64,000 bases of DNA from Cohnella hashimotonis (GTDB taxonomy: Bacteria; Bacillota; Bacilli; Paenibacillales; Paenibacillaceae). The notes under the pieces were generated by a model that was not told the origin of the DNA, ran no database searches, and saw only the letters and a list, made by a program, of their open reading frames with translations. This document shows, one piece after another, positions 53,920-62,487 of this stretch. Each line of letters starts with the position of its first letter. Position 1 is the first letter of the stretch. The translations under genes were made by a program, and so were the position numbers. The stretch lies in contig NZ_JAGRPV010000001.1 in assembly GCF_030014955.1 (NCBI RefSeq), forward strand, positions 6,820,001 through 6,884,000, written 5' to 3'.

Positions 53920-54540
53920 CTAGCGACGCATGCGGTCCGCTCCCCTGCGCGCGACCAACCGCCGCAGCTCGCGCCGATGCGTAAAGGCGAGCAGCAGCGC
54001 ATTCGCGAGCGCGAAGGCGGCGATCGGCGCCGGGAACGCCCGCGCCAGCGCGTAGACCAGCAGCATCATCATCCCCAGCACGACCTGGAAGGCGTCCGCT
54101 TCGGCGGACGCCTTCTTTGTGCCGCGCGTCAGGCGGCCGCCCAAGAGCAGGATGGCGAGGATGACCGCATAGGCGAGCGCGCCCTCGAACGAGAGCGCGC
54201 ACCAGACGCCGAACGTAGTCGCGATCGCTTTGCCGCCTCTTCCCCGAAGGAACGGGGAGAAGGCATGCCCAAGCACGGGCATCAAGGAAGCGGCGGCAGC
54301 GGCATACCCCGGCAGGCGTCCCGAGGCGAGCATGAAGGCGACGGGCGCAAAGCCTTTGGCGAAGTCGAGCGCGATGCCGACGACGCCGTAAGCGAAGCCG
54401 GCCGCCCGCCACAAATTCAGGGCGCCAGGATTGCCGTCGCCGATCTCGCGAAGGTTGCTGCGCGCTGCGAGGCCCAGCCAGTAGGAGAACATGAGCGAGC
54501 CGCACAGGAACAGCGTCGCCGACCAGAGTAGGGCCGTCAC
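53920..54540 (-). CDS. PlsY-like glycerol-3-phosphate acyltransferase
   Basis: About 206 residues, multi-pass. NLREIGDGNPGALNLWRAAG, DFAKGFAPV and GHAFSPFLRGRGGKAIATTFG are the three PlsY motifs. PlsY moves an acyl group from acyl-phosphate to glycerol 3-phosphate in the membrane. The GTG start at 54540 overlaps the glycosyltransferase stop (GTGA) with GGGGGCG upstream. Operon coupling to a GT2 enzyme instead of standing alone suggests a specialised lipid role. Confidence 0.85.
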   Translation of the reverse strand: MTALLWSATLFLCGSLMFSYWLGLAARSNLREIGDGNPGALNLWRAAGFAYGVVGIALDFAKGFAPVAFMLASGRLPGYAAAAASLMPVLGHAFSPFLRGRGGKAIATTFGVWCALSFEGALAYAVILAILLLGGRLTRGTKKASAEADAFQVVLGMMMLLVYALARAFPAPIAAFALANALLLAFTHRRELRRLVARRGADRMRR

Positions 54541-55631
54541 TTGCGATCGCCCCCGACGCGGATTTTTCTCCCTTTCCAAGGCACATGTCCGACGAACAGG
54601 ACGCGATACGACGAGTAAAGCATGATATACAGGAAAAACGCCGTGCTGAGCGGATGAAGCGCCGGCAGCCAAAGACCGAAGCGCCCGGTATGGCGGGAGA
54701 AGTAGTAAATCTGCAGCGTGTACAGCAAATAGCCGGCCGCCCATACGGGCGCCCCGGCCGTATGAAGGACAAATGGCGCAGCTTCAGCGCAAATCAAACC
54801 GACCAGCCACAAGGCGACGAGCAGCACCGTCGGCTTGGCGAGCTTGCCCGTGCTTTGCACGGCGCCTTTGCCGAAGCCTTCGACCTCGCTGCGAATGCCG
54901 CCCGGATACATGCGGAACGACACCTGACCGCGGCCGATAAAGTTTGTGACGGGCACGCCGGCCTCAACGAACCGCGCCCCGAGCGTCAAGTCGTCCAGAA
55001 GCTCGGCTTTTACGCCCTCATGTCCTTTCGCCCGCTCGTAGTCCTCGCGCGATGTCAGGATGCAGGAGCCGTACAGCCCCTTCTGCGGATTGGTCCGCTC
55101 GAACGGCGAAGTAAACGCGAACAGGCCGAGCAGGTTCGGAACCAGCGCCAGCCGCTCGTACAGCTTTTCCGTGTAATGGTAAGGAACGACGGAGACGACC
55201 CCGTTCGTCCGGGACCTCGCTTCTACCAGCGCGCCAAGCGCGTCCGGCGCCAGCCGCACGTCCGCATCCAAAAACGCGATCAGGTCGCCCGTCGACTGCA
55301 AATAGCCGTTCCACACCGCCCAATTTTTTCCTGTCCAGCCTTCTGGCAGCGGCAGCCCGCGGACGAGCGTCGCACCATAAGCCTCGGCGATCGGGCCTGT
55401 CCGGTCCGTCGAACCGTCGTCGACGACGATGATCTCGTACGGCCGATAGCGCTGCGCGCGGAGCGACGAGAGCAGGTGCGGCAAGTTTTCCTCTTCGTTC
55501 CTGGCCGGAATGACGACCGACAGTCGGAATGCATCTGAAGACTGCGACGATGCTTGCGGAATCGTCATTTTCCGGAAAAGGACAAAGCCCGCGGCGCACG
55601 CCGGAACCATAAACGCCAGCCATATCCACAT
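54537..55631 (-). CDS. Family 2 glycosyltransferase, membrane-bound
   Basis: 364 residues. One N-terminal helix, then a GT-A domain: VVIPARNEEENLP, VVDDGSTDRT, FLDADVRL (DxD metal site), and a late LLDDLTLG acceptor motif; three or so C-terminal helices. It resembles CrtQ/CruC-type carotenoid or lipid glycosyltransferases. It overlaps the PlsY-like gene by 4 bases, so a glycolipid or acylated glycoside product is plausible. Confidence 0.85.
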   Translation of the reverse strand: MWIWLAFMVPACAAGFVLFRKMTIPQASSQSSDAFRLSVVIPARNEEENLPHLLSSLRAQRYRPYEIIVVDDGSTDRTGPIAEAYGATLVRGLPLPEGWTGKNWAVWNGYLQSTGDLIAFLDADVRLAPDALGALVEARSRTNGVVSVVPYHYTEKLYERLALVPNLLGLFAFTSPFERTNPQKGLYGSCILTSREDYERAKGHEGVKAELLDDLTLGARFVEAGVPVTNFIGRGQVSFRMYPGGIRSEVEGFGKGAVQSTGKLAKPTVLLVALWLVGLICAEAAPFVLHTAGAPVWAAGYLLYTLQIYYFSRHTGRFGLWLPALHPLSTAFFLYIMLYSSYRVLFVGHVPWKGRKIRVGGDRK

Positions 55632-55729
55632 GCCGCTCCCGCCCTTCGCCCGATGATTCGGCCTATGCGCCGTTATCTCATCCTATTAGCGGACAGGGGA
55701 AAAGATGATCGGGATCCGGCACGGGACTT

Positions 55730-56269
55730 TCAGGACTCGTGCTTCTCTTTTTTCGGAGAAAGGGTGTAGCTGAAGCTGATCAAAAAGTCGATGCCGAGCA
55801 CGACCGACCAGAGCCGGATGACCTGGACGAGCTGCTCCGTGCTGTCCGCATCGTCGACAAGGTAGATCATGCCGGCCAGACAGAGGCAGCCGATCGCCCA
55901 AGCGAGCAAATGCTTGAACCAGCCGAGGCGCTCCTGCCGCGCATGCTCGCGTCCGAATCTCGCCTTGGGCTTCGGCGCCGCCCCCCCGGCGAACCGATGG
56001 GCGAAGCGTTCGTCGGCCCATCGGATCATCGCGTGGCCGAACGCGATCGAGACGCCGATATACACCGCGGAGAGCCCATGTACAAAAGTTGCCTCGGCTC
56101 CCTGTTTCAGGTGAATGACAGTTACTGCGAGCAGAACGATGTCGACGCCCGGCGTCAGCAGGAGCAGCACGGAGCCGGTCTTTTTCCATTTAAGAAGGTA
56201 ACGGCACGCCAGCCCCGCCAGAATGAGCACCCAGAAAGCAATTTCGCAGCCGATGATGACGCCGATCAA
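55730..56269 (-). CDS. Uncharacterised four-helix membrane protein
   Basis: 179 residues with about four to five hydrophobic helices and a basic central loop (FAGGAAPKPKARFGREHARQ). I do not recognise the family. The start is TTG at 56269 with GAGGGGG 6 bases upstream. It is divergent from a TetR gene, and two palindromes lie in the promoter gap, so the TetR protein probably represses it; an efflux or resistance role would be guesswork. Confidence 0.7.
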   Translation of the reverse strand: MIGVIIGCEIAFWVLILAGLACRYLLKWKKTGSVLLLLTPGVDIVLLAVTVIHLKQGAEATFVHGLSAVYIGVSIAFGHAMIRWADERFAHRFAGGAAPKPKARFGREHARQERLGWFKHLLAWAIGCLCLAGMIYLVDDADSTEQLVQVIRLWSVVLGIDFLISFSYTLSPKKEKHES

Positions 56270-56290
56270 CGCAAGCCCCCCTCTTTTACG

Positions 56291-56302
56291 ATACAGTTGT
56301 AT
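56291..56302. promoter_or_regulatory. TetR-type operator, site 1
   Basis: ATACAGTTGTAT has 5-base arms around GT. It lies just downstream of the -10 of the minus-strand membrane-protein promoter, about where transcription starts. It shares ATAC...GTAT with site 2. Confidence 0.65.
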
Positions 56303-56314
56303 TAATTAAGCTCG

Positions 56315-56342
56315 ATTATACCAGCTTTTTTTAATAATACAA
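56315..56342 (-). promoter_or_regulatory. Promoter of membrane-protein gene
   Basis: On the minus strand TTGTAT (56342-56337) and TATAAT (56320-56315) are 16 bases apart. Operator site 2 covers its -35. Confidence 0.7.
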
Positions 56343-56348
56343 TCGTAT
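56337..56348. promoter_or_regulatory. TetR-type operator, site 2
   Basis: ATACAATCGTAT, extended to TAATAC-AATC-GTATTA with perfect 6-base arms. It overlaps the -35 of the divergent gene and sits directly before a TATAAT at 56349-56354 that faces tetR, so it could repress both. Confidence 0.68.
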
Positions 56349-56360
56349 TATAATGAGTAC

Positions 56361-56957
56361 ATGCCTAAAATCGTCGATCATGAGAAACGAAAACAGCATA
56401 TCGCCGAAGCCGTCTTGCGCCTCGTCCGGCGTGAGGGAATCGAGAGCGCATCCGTCAGAAGAGTCGCGGAGGAGGCCGGCCTGACACTTGGCGCGCTGCG
56501 GCATTACTTCGACGCGCAGCACGATTTGCTCGCCTATGCGATGCGTCTCCTCATCGGACGGGTCCGTGCGCGAATCGACGCCCTGCCGCTCACCGGACAT
56601 GCGCGAACGGACATCGAGCTGATCATCGCGCAGCTCGCCCCGCTCGACGAAGAGCGCCTCGCGGAATCCGAAGTCTGGCTGGCGTTCGCGGGCAAGGCGG
56701 TGTCGGATCCCGCGATCCGCGCGCTCAGCCGTGAAGTTCACGAGGCGCTGTATGAAGGCTTCAAGCGCATGATCGCCTCCCTGTGCGAGCGCGGCCTCGC
56801 CCGGCCCGGCATCGATCCGGAACTCGAAGCCCGCCGGCTGCACGCGCTCGCCGACGGGCTGGTCGTCCACTATACGACCTACGCCGAGCATCTGGATCCA
56901 GCGGGGCTGATGCGGATCGTATCCGCGCATCTGGACGGGCTGATTAGGGCGGATTAG
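56361..56957 (+). CDS. TetR/AcrR-family regulator
   Basis: 198 residues. The N-terminal helix-turn-helix is IESASVRRVAEEAGLTLGALRHYF; the C-terminal ligand domain is all-helical, BetI/PsrA-like. The ATG lies only 6 bases after a TATAAT and lacks a Shine-Dalgarno site, so its message may be leaderless. It probably regulates itself and the divergent membrane-protein gene. Confidence 0.88.
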   Translation: MPKIVDHEKRKQHIAEAVLRLVRREGIESASVRRVAEEAGLTLGALRHYFDAQHDLLAYAMRLLIGRVRARIDALPLTGHARTDIELIIAQLAPLDEERLAESEVWLAFAGKAVSDPAIRALSREVHEALYEGFKRMIASLCERGLARPGIDPELEARRLHALADGLVVHYTTYAEHLDPAGLMRIVSAHLDGLIRAD

Positions 56958-57026
56958 TTGGCGGGATCGCCAGCGCTGCGGAGCGGGCGGAGCGTGAGGG
57001 GGGACAACTGCGACTGCGTCACAAAT

Positions 57027-57204
57027 GGACACAGGCGCCGCTATTTTACGTCAATCGCCGAAAAGGCCGCCGCTTTGGGACAGGGAGTCCGCTATTTGGC
57101 CTCTGGAAGCTCGAATCGTTGCTTCGATGCGGCGATAACGGATCCTGTGTCCGTTAAAGCTGGTCCGCAACCGGTTTGCGCATGAATAGCGAATCCTGTG
57201 TCCG
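57027..57204. repeat. Four-motif intergenic element, ACAGGATCCGCTATT family (copy 2)
   Basis: Two forward motifs (GGACACAGGCGCCGCTATTT at 57027, GGACAGGGAGTCCGCTATTT at 57079) and two reversed (ATAACGGATCCTGTGTCCG at 57135, AATAGCGAATCCTGTGTCCG at 57185) are spaced 50-56 bases. It lies just downstream of proS. Confidence 0.8.
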
Positions 57205-57240
57205 ACATGCCAGCCTGACGCGAGTACCAGCAGCTATTTC

Positions 57241-58968
57241 CTATCGGTACGTCATCGCAGCTCGCTGCTTACAGCGTTCAACGGCATCCGCCGCGGAGAC
57301 CGCCTCAGCTTCCGGAAGCGCACGCTCCGAATACTCGACGATCCCCTCGCCCGCTCTTTTGCCGACAACGATGCGAAGCGGGATGCCGAACAGATCGGCA
57401 TCCTTCAGCTTGACGCCCAAGCGTTCGTCCCGGTCGTCAAGCAGCGTTTCGACGCCATTGTCCTGGAGCATGCGGCGGATCTCTTCCGCGAGCGCTCTCT
57501 GCGCGGCATCCTTCCAAGAAACGGGCACGATATGCGCTTGAAAAGGCGCGATCGCCGCCGGCCAGCGGAAGCCCCATTCGTCGTGATGCTGCTCAGCGGC
57601 GGCAGACATCATGCGGGAAATCCCGATGCCATAGCAGCCCATGACGACTGGCGCCGCGGCTCCCTTCGCGTCCGCAAATTCCGCATGAAACGGAAGGCTG
57701 TATTTTGTCCCTAGTTTAAAAACGTGGCCAATCTCGATCCCCTTACGCAAGCCGAGGCTGCCTTCCGTACAGCGCGGACATGGGTCGCCCTCCTCCGCGT
57801 CGCGCAGATCGCCTACCCTTGTCAGCGAAAAGTCACGTCCGGGCACGACGCCTCGCAGGTGGAATTCCCCTTTGTTCGCCCCCGTTATGCCTGTTGCCAT
57901 ATCCGCCACGGCAAAGTCGACCCACAGCGGCAGATCCAATCCGACCGGACCTAGAAAGCCCGCGGGAGCAACGGCGAGCGCCGCGATTGTCTCGGCATCC
58001 GCCATCTCCAGCGTGTCCGTACCGAGCAGACGCTTGAGTTTGATCTCATTCACCCCGTGATCCCCGCGAATCGCGACAGCCGCCACTTGTCCATCCGCCA
58101 CAAACAGCATTGTTTTAATCGTCTCAGCAGCTGTAACGCCCAAGGCCGCCGTTAACTGATCGATCGTTCGCGCACCAGGCGTATGAACGAGCTCCGGCGA
58201 AGTCTCCTCATCGTTCGCAGGAAACGTTCGCTGCACGCCCTCCCGCCTTCCGGCCTCCGCTTTTTCCAGATTCGCCGAATATCCGCAATGCGCGCAAAAC
58301 GCGATCGTATCCTCGCCGACATCGGCCAAAGCCATGAATTCGTGCGAGCCGCCCTCCCCGCCGATCGTTCCCGAATCGGCCTCGACGCCCCGCACCTCCA
58401 ACCCGCAGCGCGCGAAAATCCGCTCGTACGTTTCGTAAATGACGCGATACGCGTGATCCAGTCCTTCTTGATCCGCTCCGAACGAATAGGCGTCCATCAT
58501 CAGAAACTCCCTGCCGCGCAGCAGTCCAAACCGCGGGCGCCGCTCGTCCCTGAATTTCGTCTGGATCTGATATAACGTCATCGGAAGCTGCCGATAGGAA
58601 TTCACTTCGCTCGCGACCAGCGCGGTAACGACTTCCTCGTGCGTCGGTCCCAGCACAAAGTCACGATCGCCGCGATCCTTGAATCGAATCAGCTCGGGGC
58701 CGTACGCCCCGTATCGCCCGGACGTTCGCCACAACTCCGCCGGCTGCAAGGCGGACATCAACATCTCTTGCGCACCGGCATGGTCCAACTCCTCGCGCAC
58801 GATGGACGAGATCTTGCGGAGCACGCGCCAGCCGAGCGGGAGAAACGTATAGACCCCCGAAGCTAGCTGACGAATGAACCCGGCGCGCAGCATGAGTCGA
58901 TGGCTGGCGGCTTCGGCATCCGATGGAACTTCCCGCATCGTCGGGGCAAACAAACCGGACTGATACAT
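57241..58968 (-). CDS. proS: Prolyl-tRNA synthetase
   Basis: 575 residues, bacterial-type ProRS with the INS editing domain in the middle (about 225-390). Class II motifs: LPLGWRVLRK region (motif 1), FRDERRPRFGLLRGREFLMMDAYSF (motif 2) and GCYGIGISRMM (motif 3). It charges tRNA-Pro. Its message is under a T-box leader at 58985-59215. Length and order are normal for the bacterial form. It may be one of two ProRS genes, as is common in Bacilli; the window cannot tell. Confidence 0.95.
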   Translation of the reverse strand: MYQSGLFAPTMREVPSDAEAASHRLMLRAGFIRQLASGVYTFLPLGWRVLRKISSIVREELDHAGAQEMLMSALQPAELWRTSGRYGAYGPELIRFKDRGDRDFVLGPTHEEVVTALVASEVNSYRQLPMTLYQIQTKFRDERRPRFGLLRGREFLMMDAYSFGADQEGLDHAYRVIYETYERIFARCGLEVRGVEADSGTIGGEGGSHEFMALADVGEDTIAFCAHCGYSANLEKAEAGRREGVQRTFPANDEETSPELVHTPGARTIDQLTAALGVTAAETIKTMLFVADGQVAAVAIRGDHGVNEIKLKRLLGTDTLEMADAETIAALAVAPAGFLGPVGLDLPLWVDFAVADMATGITGANKGEFHLRGVVPGRDFSLTRVGDLRDAEEGDPCPRCTEGSLGLRKGIEIGHVFKLGTKYSLPFHAEFADAKGAAAPVVMGCYGIGISRMMSAAAEQHHDEWGFRWPAAIAPFQAHIVPVSWKDAAQRALAEEIRRMLQDNGVETLLDDRDERLGVKLKDADLFGIPLRIVVGKRAGEGIVEYSERALPEAEAVSAADAVERCKQRAAMTYR

Positions 58969-58984
58969 GATCCGACACCTCCCG

Positions 58985-59215
58985 TAAAATAAAAAAGAAC
59001 GCCTTCGTCAGGGACGAAAACGTTCGCGGTACCACCCTAATTCGACCGATCGGCAAGCCGATCGATCCTTCGCGGATAACGGGGCAGCGCCCCGGCAGCG
59101 AATACTTGAACTTCCTCGCTGCGGCTCGCAAGGCGGGAATCGTCCACTCGGTCAGGGAAGCCTCTCAGCCTTGGGCTTCCTCTCTGCGCAGCACGATCGT
59201 GTACGGTCGTTTCCT
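58985..59215 (-). promoter_or_regulatory. T-box leader of proS
   Basis: The T-box core GGGTGGTACCGCG reads at 59037-59025 on the minus strand. The terminator GAACG...CGTTC around GACGAAGGC follows, with six T at 58996-58991. Upstream, AGAGAGGAAGCCCAAGGCTGAGAGGC is typical of stem I, and CCC/CCG proline triplets lie in the ATTCCCGCC stretch near 59135-59143. Uncharged tRNA-Pro should favour read-through. The exact specifier was not proven. Confidence 0.92.
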
Positions 59216-59382
59216 TGTGTCTTCGCCTTTGTAATCATAAAAGTGTGAATTGTCAAATAATTTACGCGAATGACGGCTTGTTGTCAAGTCTCGCCCTGTG
59301 CGGCAATGGGACAGAAGTGGACCTTACGATGACGCTACGGACTGCGAGGCACTGCACGACCGATTCGGGCAGCGCGCGACAC

Positions 59383-59559
59383 GGACACAGCGGACGTTAT
59401 TTACTCAAAATGCCTTCAATCCGCCGGTAAGCGGACAGAGAATCCGCTATTGCGCTCACACATACTCCAAATGAGCTCCGCGCGCATGAATAGCGGATCC
59501 TGTGTCCGACAGAATTTGATTTTACCTATACTATTCGAAAATAACGTATGCTGTGTCCG
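59383..59559. repeat. Four-motif intergenic element, ACAGGATCCGCTATT family (copy 3)
   Basis: Two forward motifs (GGACACAGCGGACGTTATTT at 59383, GGACAGAGAATCCGCTATTG at 59432) and two reversed (AATAGCGGATCCTGTGTCCG at 59489, AATAACGTATGCTGTGTCCG at 59540), spaced 49-57 bases. The same order as copy 2 on the other side of proS. Confidence 0.8.
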
Positions 59560-59598
59560 ACACGCGGCAGACTGTGCATAATCGGGAAACCCCGTGTC

Positions 59599-61053
59599 TC
59601 ACTCCGCCCGAATTTCCTCTATCCCGCCCAAGTATGGCCGCAGCGCCAACGGCACGTAGACCGAGCCGTCCTCCCGCTGATGGTTCTCCAGCAGCGGGAT
59701 CAGGATGCGCGGCGTGGCGACCGCCGTATTGTTGAGCGTGTGCGCGTAGCGCAGCGTTCCGTCCGCGTCGCGGTAGCGAATGCCCGCCCGGCGCGCCTGA
59801 AAGTCCAGCACGTTCGACGACGAGTGCGTCTCCCCGTAAGCGCCGCGGCTCGGCATCCACGTCTCGATGTCGTACTGCTTGTGCGTCTTCTGCGACATGT
59901 CGCCGATGCAAACCGCCACGACGCGGTACGGCAGCTCGAGCAGCCGCAATATTTCCTCGGCGTTGGCCGTAATCTCCGCCAGCATCGCATCCGATTCCGC
60001 CGCCTCGCCGCGACATACCACGACCTGCTCGACCTTGGCGAACTGATGCACCCGGTACAGCCCGTGTACGTCTCGCCCTGCCGAGCCGACCTCGCTTCGG
60101 AAGCATGGCGTCGCTGCCGCAAGGCGGATCGGTTCCTCCAGGTTCACCGTCTCGCCCGCGTAGTACGACACCAAGCCGACCTCCGATGTGCCGATCAGAT
60201 ACTTGTCACCTTCGGCCAACGCGAAGGTCTGGTCCCGTCCCGTCGGAAAAAATCCGGTGTTCTCGAACGTCTCGCCGCGCATCATGGCCGGCAGCTCGAG
60301 CGGCGTGAAGCCCCTTCGCTCCAGCACGTCCATCGCCAACTGCTGCACCGCGCGGTGCAAGCGGCTGCCGATGCCCTTCAGCACGTAGCTGCGCGTGCCC
60401 GCTAGCTTCACGCCGCGCGCCAGGTCGAGCAGGCCGAGCCGCTCGCCAAGCCGTACATGATCCAGCGGCTCGAAGGCGAATGTCGGAATGTCTCCGACCC
60501 GGCGCAGCTCGACATTGTCAGCGTCCGAATTCCCGTCCGGCGTGTCCGCCGATACCGGATTCGGCACGAGCTCGAGCAGCGACCGCCAGGCGGCCGAGAC
60601 TTCCGCCTGCCGCGCCTCGAGCTCCGCGAGCTTCGCGTTTGCCTCCCGCACCTGCCGTTTGGCCTCGTCTATCTTTCCCGAATACACGGCGCCGAAGTTC
60701 TCGTCAGATAGCGCACCGTTCCCTAGCTTCGCGCTCAGCGCCTCCCCTTCCGCATAGATCCGCGTTTCGTGCGGCATGCTCGGCGCATCCCTTAACGCAG
60801 CCCCGATTGCGGGCTTCACTTCTCCGGCTTTCCTCCCGCGCGCTTCGCCTTGTGTGCGCCGCGCCTTGACGAGCGCCGCGATCTCCTCGCTTCGCCGGTT
60901 CCGCTCGGCCCGCAGCCGCTCGACCTCCTGCAGCAGCGACCTGCGCGACGCATCCAGCTCCAGCAGCTCGCGGATCGATATCGCGATTCCTTTGCGATCC
61001 GCCGTATGCTGAAGTAGCTCCGCATGTTCGCGTATATACGTCATGTCCAGCAT
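59599..61053 (-). CDS. serS: Seryl-tRNA synthetase
   Basis: 484 residues, longer than the usual ~425. The N-terminal coiled-coil arm (about 30-150) carries extra sequence around RTQGEARGRKAGEVKPAIG. Class II motifs: FTPLELPAMM region, FRSEVGSAGRDVHGLYRVHQFAKVE (motif 2) and the final NNTAVATPRILIPLLENHQ (motif 3). GGGAGGAGG precedes the ATG by 9 bases. It follows serC by 18 bases in one operon under a serine-type T-box, so it may be a second, regulated SerRS. Confidence 0.92.
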   Translation of the reverse strand: MLDMTYIREHAELLQHTADRKGIAISIRELLELDASRRSLLQEVERLRAERNRRSEEIAALVKARRTQGEARGRKAGEVKPAIGAALRDAPSMPHETRIYAEGEALSAKLGNGALSDENFGAVYSGKIDEAKRQVREANAKLAELEARQAEVSAAWRSLLELVPNPVSADTPDGNSDADNVELRRVGDIPTFAFEPLDHVRLGERLGLLDLARGVKLAGTRSYVLKGIGSRLHRAVQQLAMDVLERRGFTPLELPAMMRGETFENTGFFPTGRDQTFALAEGDKYLIGTSEVGLVSYYAGETVNLEEPIRLAAATPCFRSEVGSAGRDVHGLYRVHQFAKVEQVVVCRGEAAESDAMLAEITANAEEILRLLELPYRVVAVCIGDMSQKTHKQYDIETWMPSRGAYGETHSSSNVLDFQARRAGIRYRDADGTLRYAHTLNNTAVATPRILIPLLENHQREDGSVYVPLALRPYLGGIEEIRAE

Positions 61054-61071
61054 GCTTGCCAGCCTCCTCCC

Positions 61072-62184
61072 TCAACCCCGCCGATTCCGGAAATCGTCCA
61101 TAAACGCCGCCAGCGCCCGGCAAGCCTCCACCGGCACGCCGTTATAGATCGATGCCCGGATCCCGCCGACGCTCCGATGGCCCGCGAGTCCCGCGAAGCC
61201 GGCAGCCTGCGCCTCCTGCACGAACGCCTTCTCAAGCGACTCGTCCGGCAGCCGCCATGTCGCGTTCATCGCCGAACGGTCAGGCTTCTCCACGATGCCG
61301 CCGTAAAATCCGCCGCTCCCGTCGATCGCCTCGTAGAGCAATGCCGCCTTTTCCGCGCTTCGCGCCTCCATCGCCGCGACGCCGCCCTGCCGCTTCGTCC
61401 ACTCCAGCATCAGCTTCATCATGTAAATGCTGTGCACCGGCGGCGTGTTGTACAGGGAATTGTTGCTCGCGTAGGTTGCATATCGGAAAATCACAGGTAC
61501 CTTAGCATTCGCATTCGCCTTCGCCGATGCCGCCAGCAGGTCCTCGCGGATCACGACGGCCGTGACGCCCGCCGGTCCCAGGTTTTTCTGCGCGCCTGCA
61601 TAGAACATCGCGAACCTCGTCCAGTCGATCTGCCGGCTCAAGATGTCGCTCGTCATGTCGCCGATCAGCGGAATGCCGCCCGTGTCCGGAAATGTCTTGA
61701 ACTGCGAGCCTTCGATCGTATTGTTCGTCGTCACATGGGCGTAAGCGGTATCTCCCTCAGTCAGACCCGTCAAAGCCGCTTCCAAGTTCGGCAGTCTCGC
61801 CCATCCCGTCCCCTTGCCGCTCGCCAGCACCTCTGCCGCCCCGACTGTCAGCGCCTCCTCGTACGCTTTTTCCGCAAAGCTGCCCGACAGCACGTAACGC
61901 CCCGCCTTGCCCGCCGCCAACAGATTCATCGCCAGCAAAGCGAACTGCGCGCTCGCTCCGCCCGACATGAACAGCACGCGGTAACCCGCATCTTCCAGGC
62001 CGATCAGCTCGAGCAGCAGCCGCTCCGTCTCCGCGATCATCCCTTCCACCGGCTTGCTGCGATGCGACATTTCCATGAGCGACATGCCCTGTCCCCCATA
62101 CTCGACAAAGCTGTCCCGTCCCTGCTCCAGCACCTCGAGCGGCAGCGCCGCCGGTCCTGGATTGAAATTGTACGTCCGATCCAT
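61072..62184 (-). CDS. serC: Phosphoserine aminotransferase
   Basis: 370 residues. NFNPGPAALPLEVL at the start, GGASAQFALLAMNLL, HVTTNNTIEGSQF and DMTSDILSRQIDW...FYAGAQKNLGPAG holding the PLP lysine are SerC signatures. It converts 3-phosphohydroxypyruvate and glutamate to phosphoserine. The ATG at 62184 has GAGGCG 7 bases upstream. It is the first gene of the serC-serS operon, which places serine supply and serine charging under one T-box. Confidence 0.95.
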   Translation of the reverse strand: MDRTYNFNPGPAALPLEVLEQGRDSFVEYGGQGMSLMEMSHRSKPVEGMIAETERLLLELIGLEDAGYRVLFMSGGASAQFALLAMNLLAAGKAGRYVLSGSFAEKAYEEALTVGAAEVLASGKGTGWARLPNLEAALTGLTEGDTAYAHVTTNNTIEGSQFKTFPDTGGIPLIGDMTSDILSRQIDWTRFAMFYAGAQKNLGPAGVTAVVIREDLLAASAKANANAKVPVIFRYATYASNNSLYNTPPVHSIYMMKLMLEWTKRQGGVAAMEARSAEKAALLYEAIDGSGGFYGGIVEKPDRSAMNATWRLPDESLEKAFVQEAQAAGFAGLAGHRSVGGIRASIYNGVPVEACRALAAFMDDFRNRRG

Positions 62185-62215
62185 TTTCCATCGCCTCTTT
62201 CCCAAGATTGTCGTT

Positions 62216-62470
62216 TGAAAACGCAAAGACGCCCCTCGTCCGAATTGGGACGAGGAGCGTCAGCTCGCGGTGCCACCCAACTTGATGAACCGGCGCGCGG
62301 GGCGCGGCTCATCCTCTTGGTTCCGCGGTAACGGGCGGGGCCGGTAAACTTAGGATACGGCGGTATCTAGCGATACCCAGCCGCTCTTGACGGGAACGCC
62401 TCCGAGTTGGATGCTCTTCACAGGCATGATTCCGATCTGCGATTGTTTGATCATTCTAACGGAGGGCGGG
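62216..62470 (-). promoter_or_regulatory. T-box leader of serC-serS
   Basis: The core GGGTGGCACCGCG reads at 62278-62266 on the minus strand. A terminator (GACGCTCCTCGTCC / GGACGAGGGGCGTC, 62261-62229) follows with a T-containing tail. Stem I contains AGAGCGGCTGGGTATC and a TCC serine triplet in GTATCCTAAG, the likely specifier. Serine starvation should raise serC and serS. Confidence 0.88.
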
Positions 62471-62487
62471 CGGCATTGTCAACAAGC

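Noticed and set aside
48144..55631. Carotenoid biosynthesis cluster
   Set aside because: A CrtC-like and a CrtQ-like gene occur, but they are 5 kb apart and no phytoene/squalene synthase or desaturase is present.
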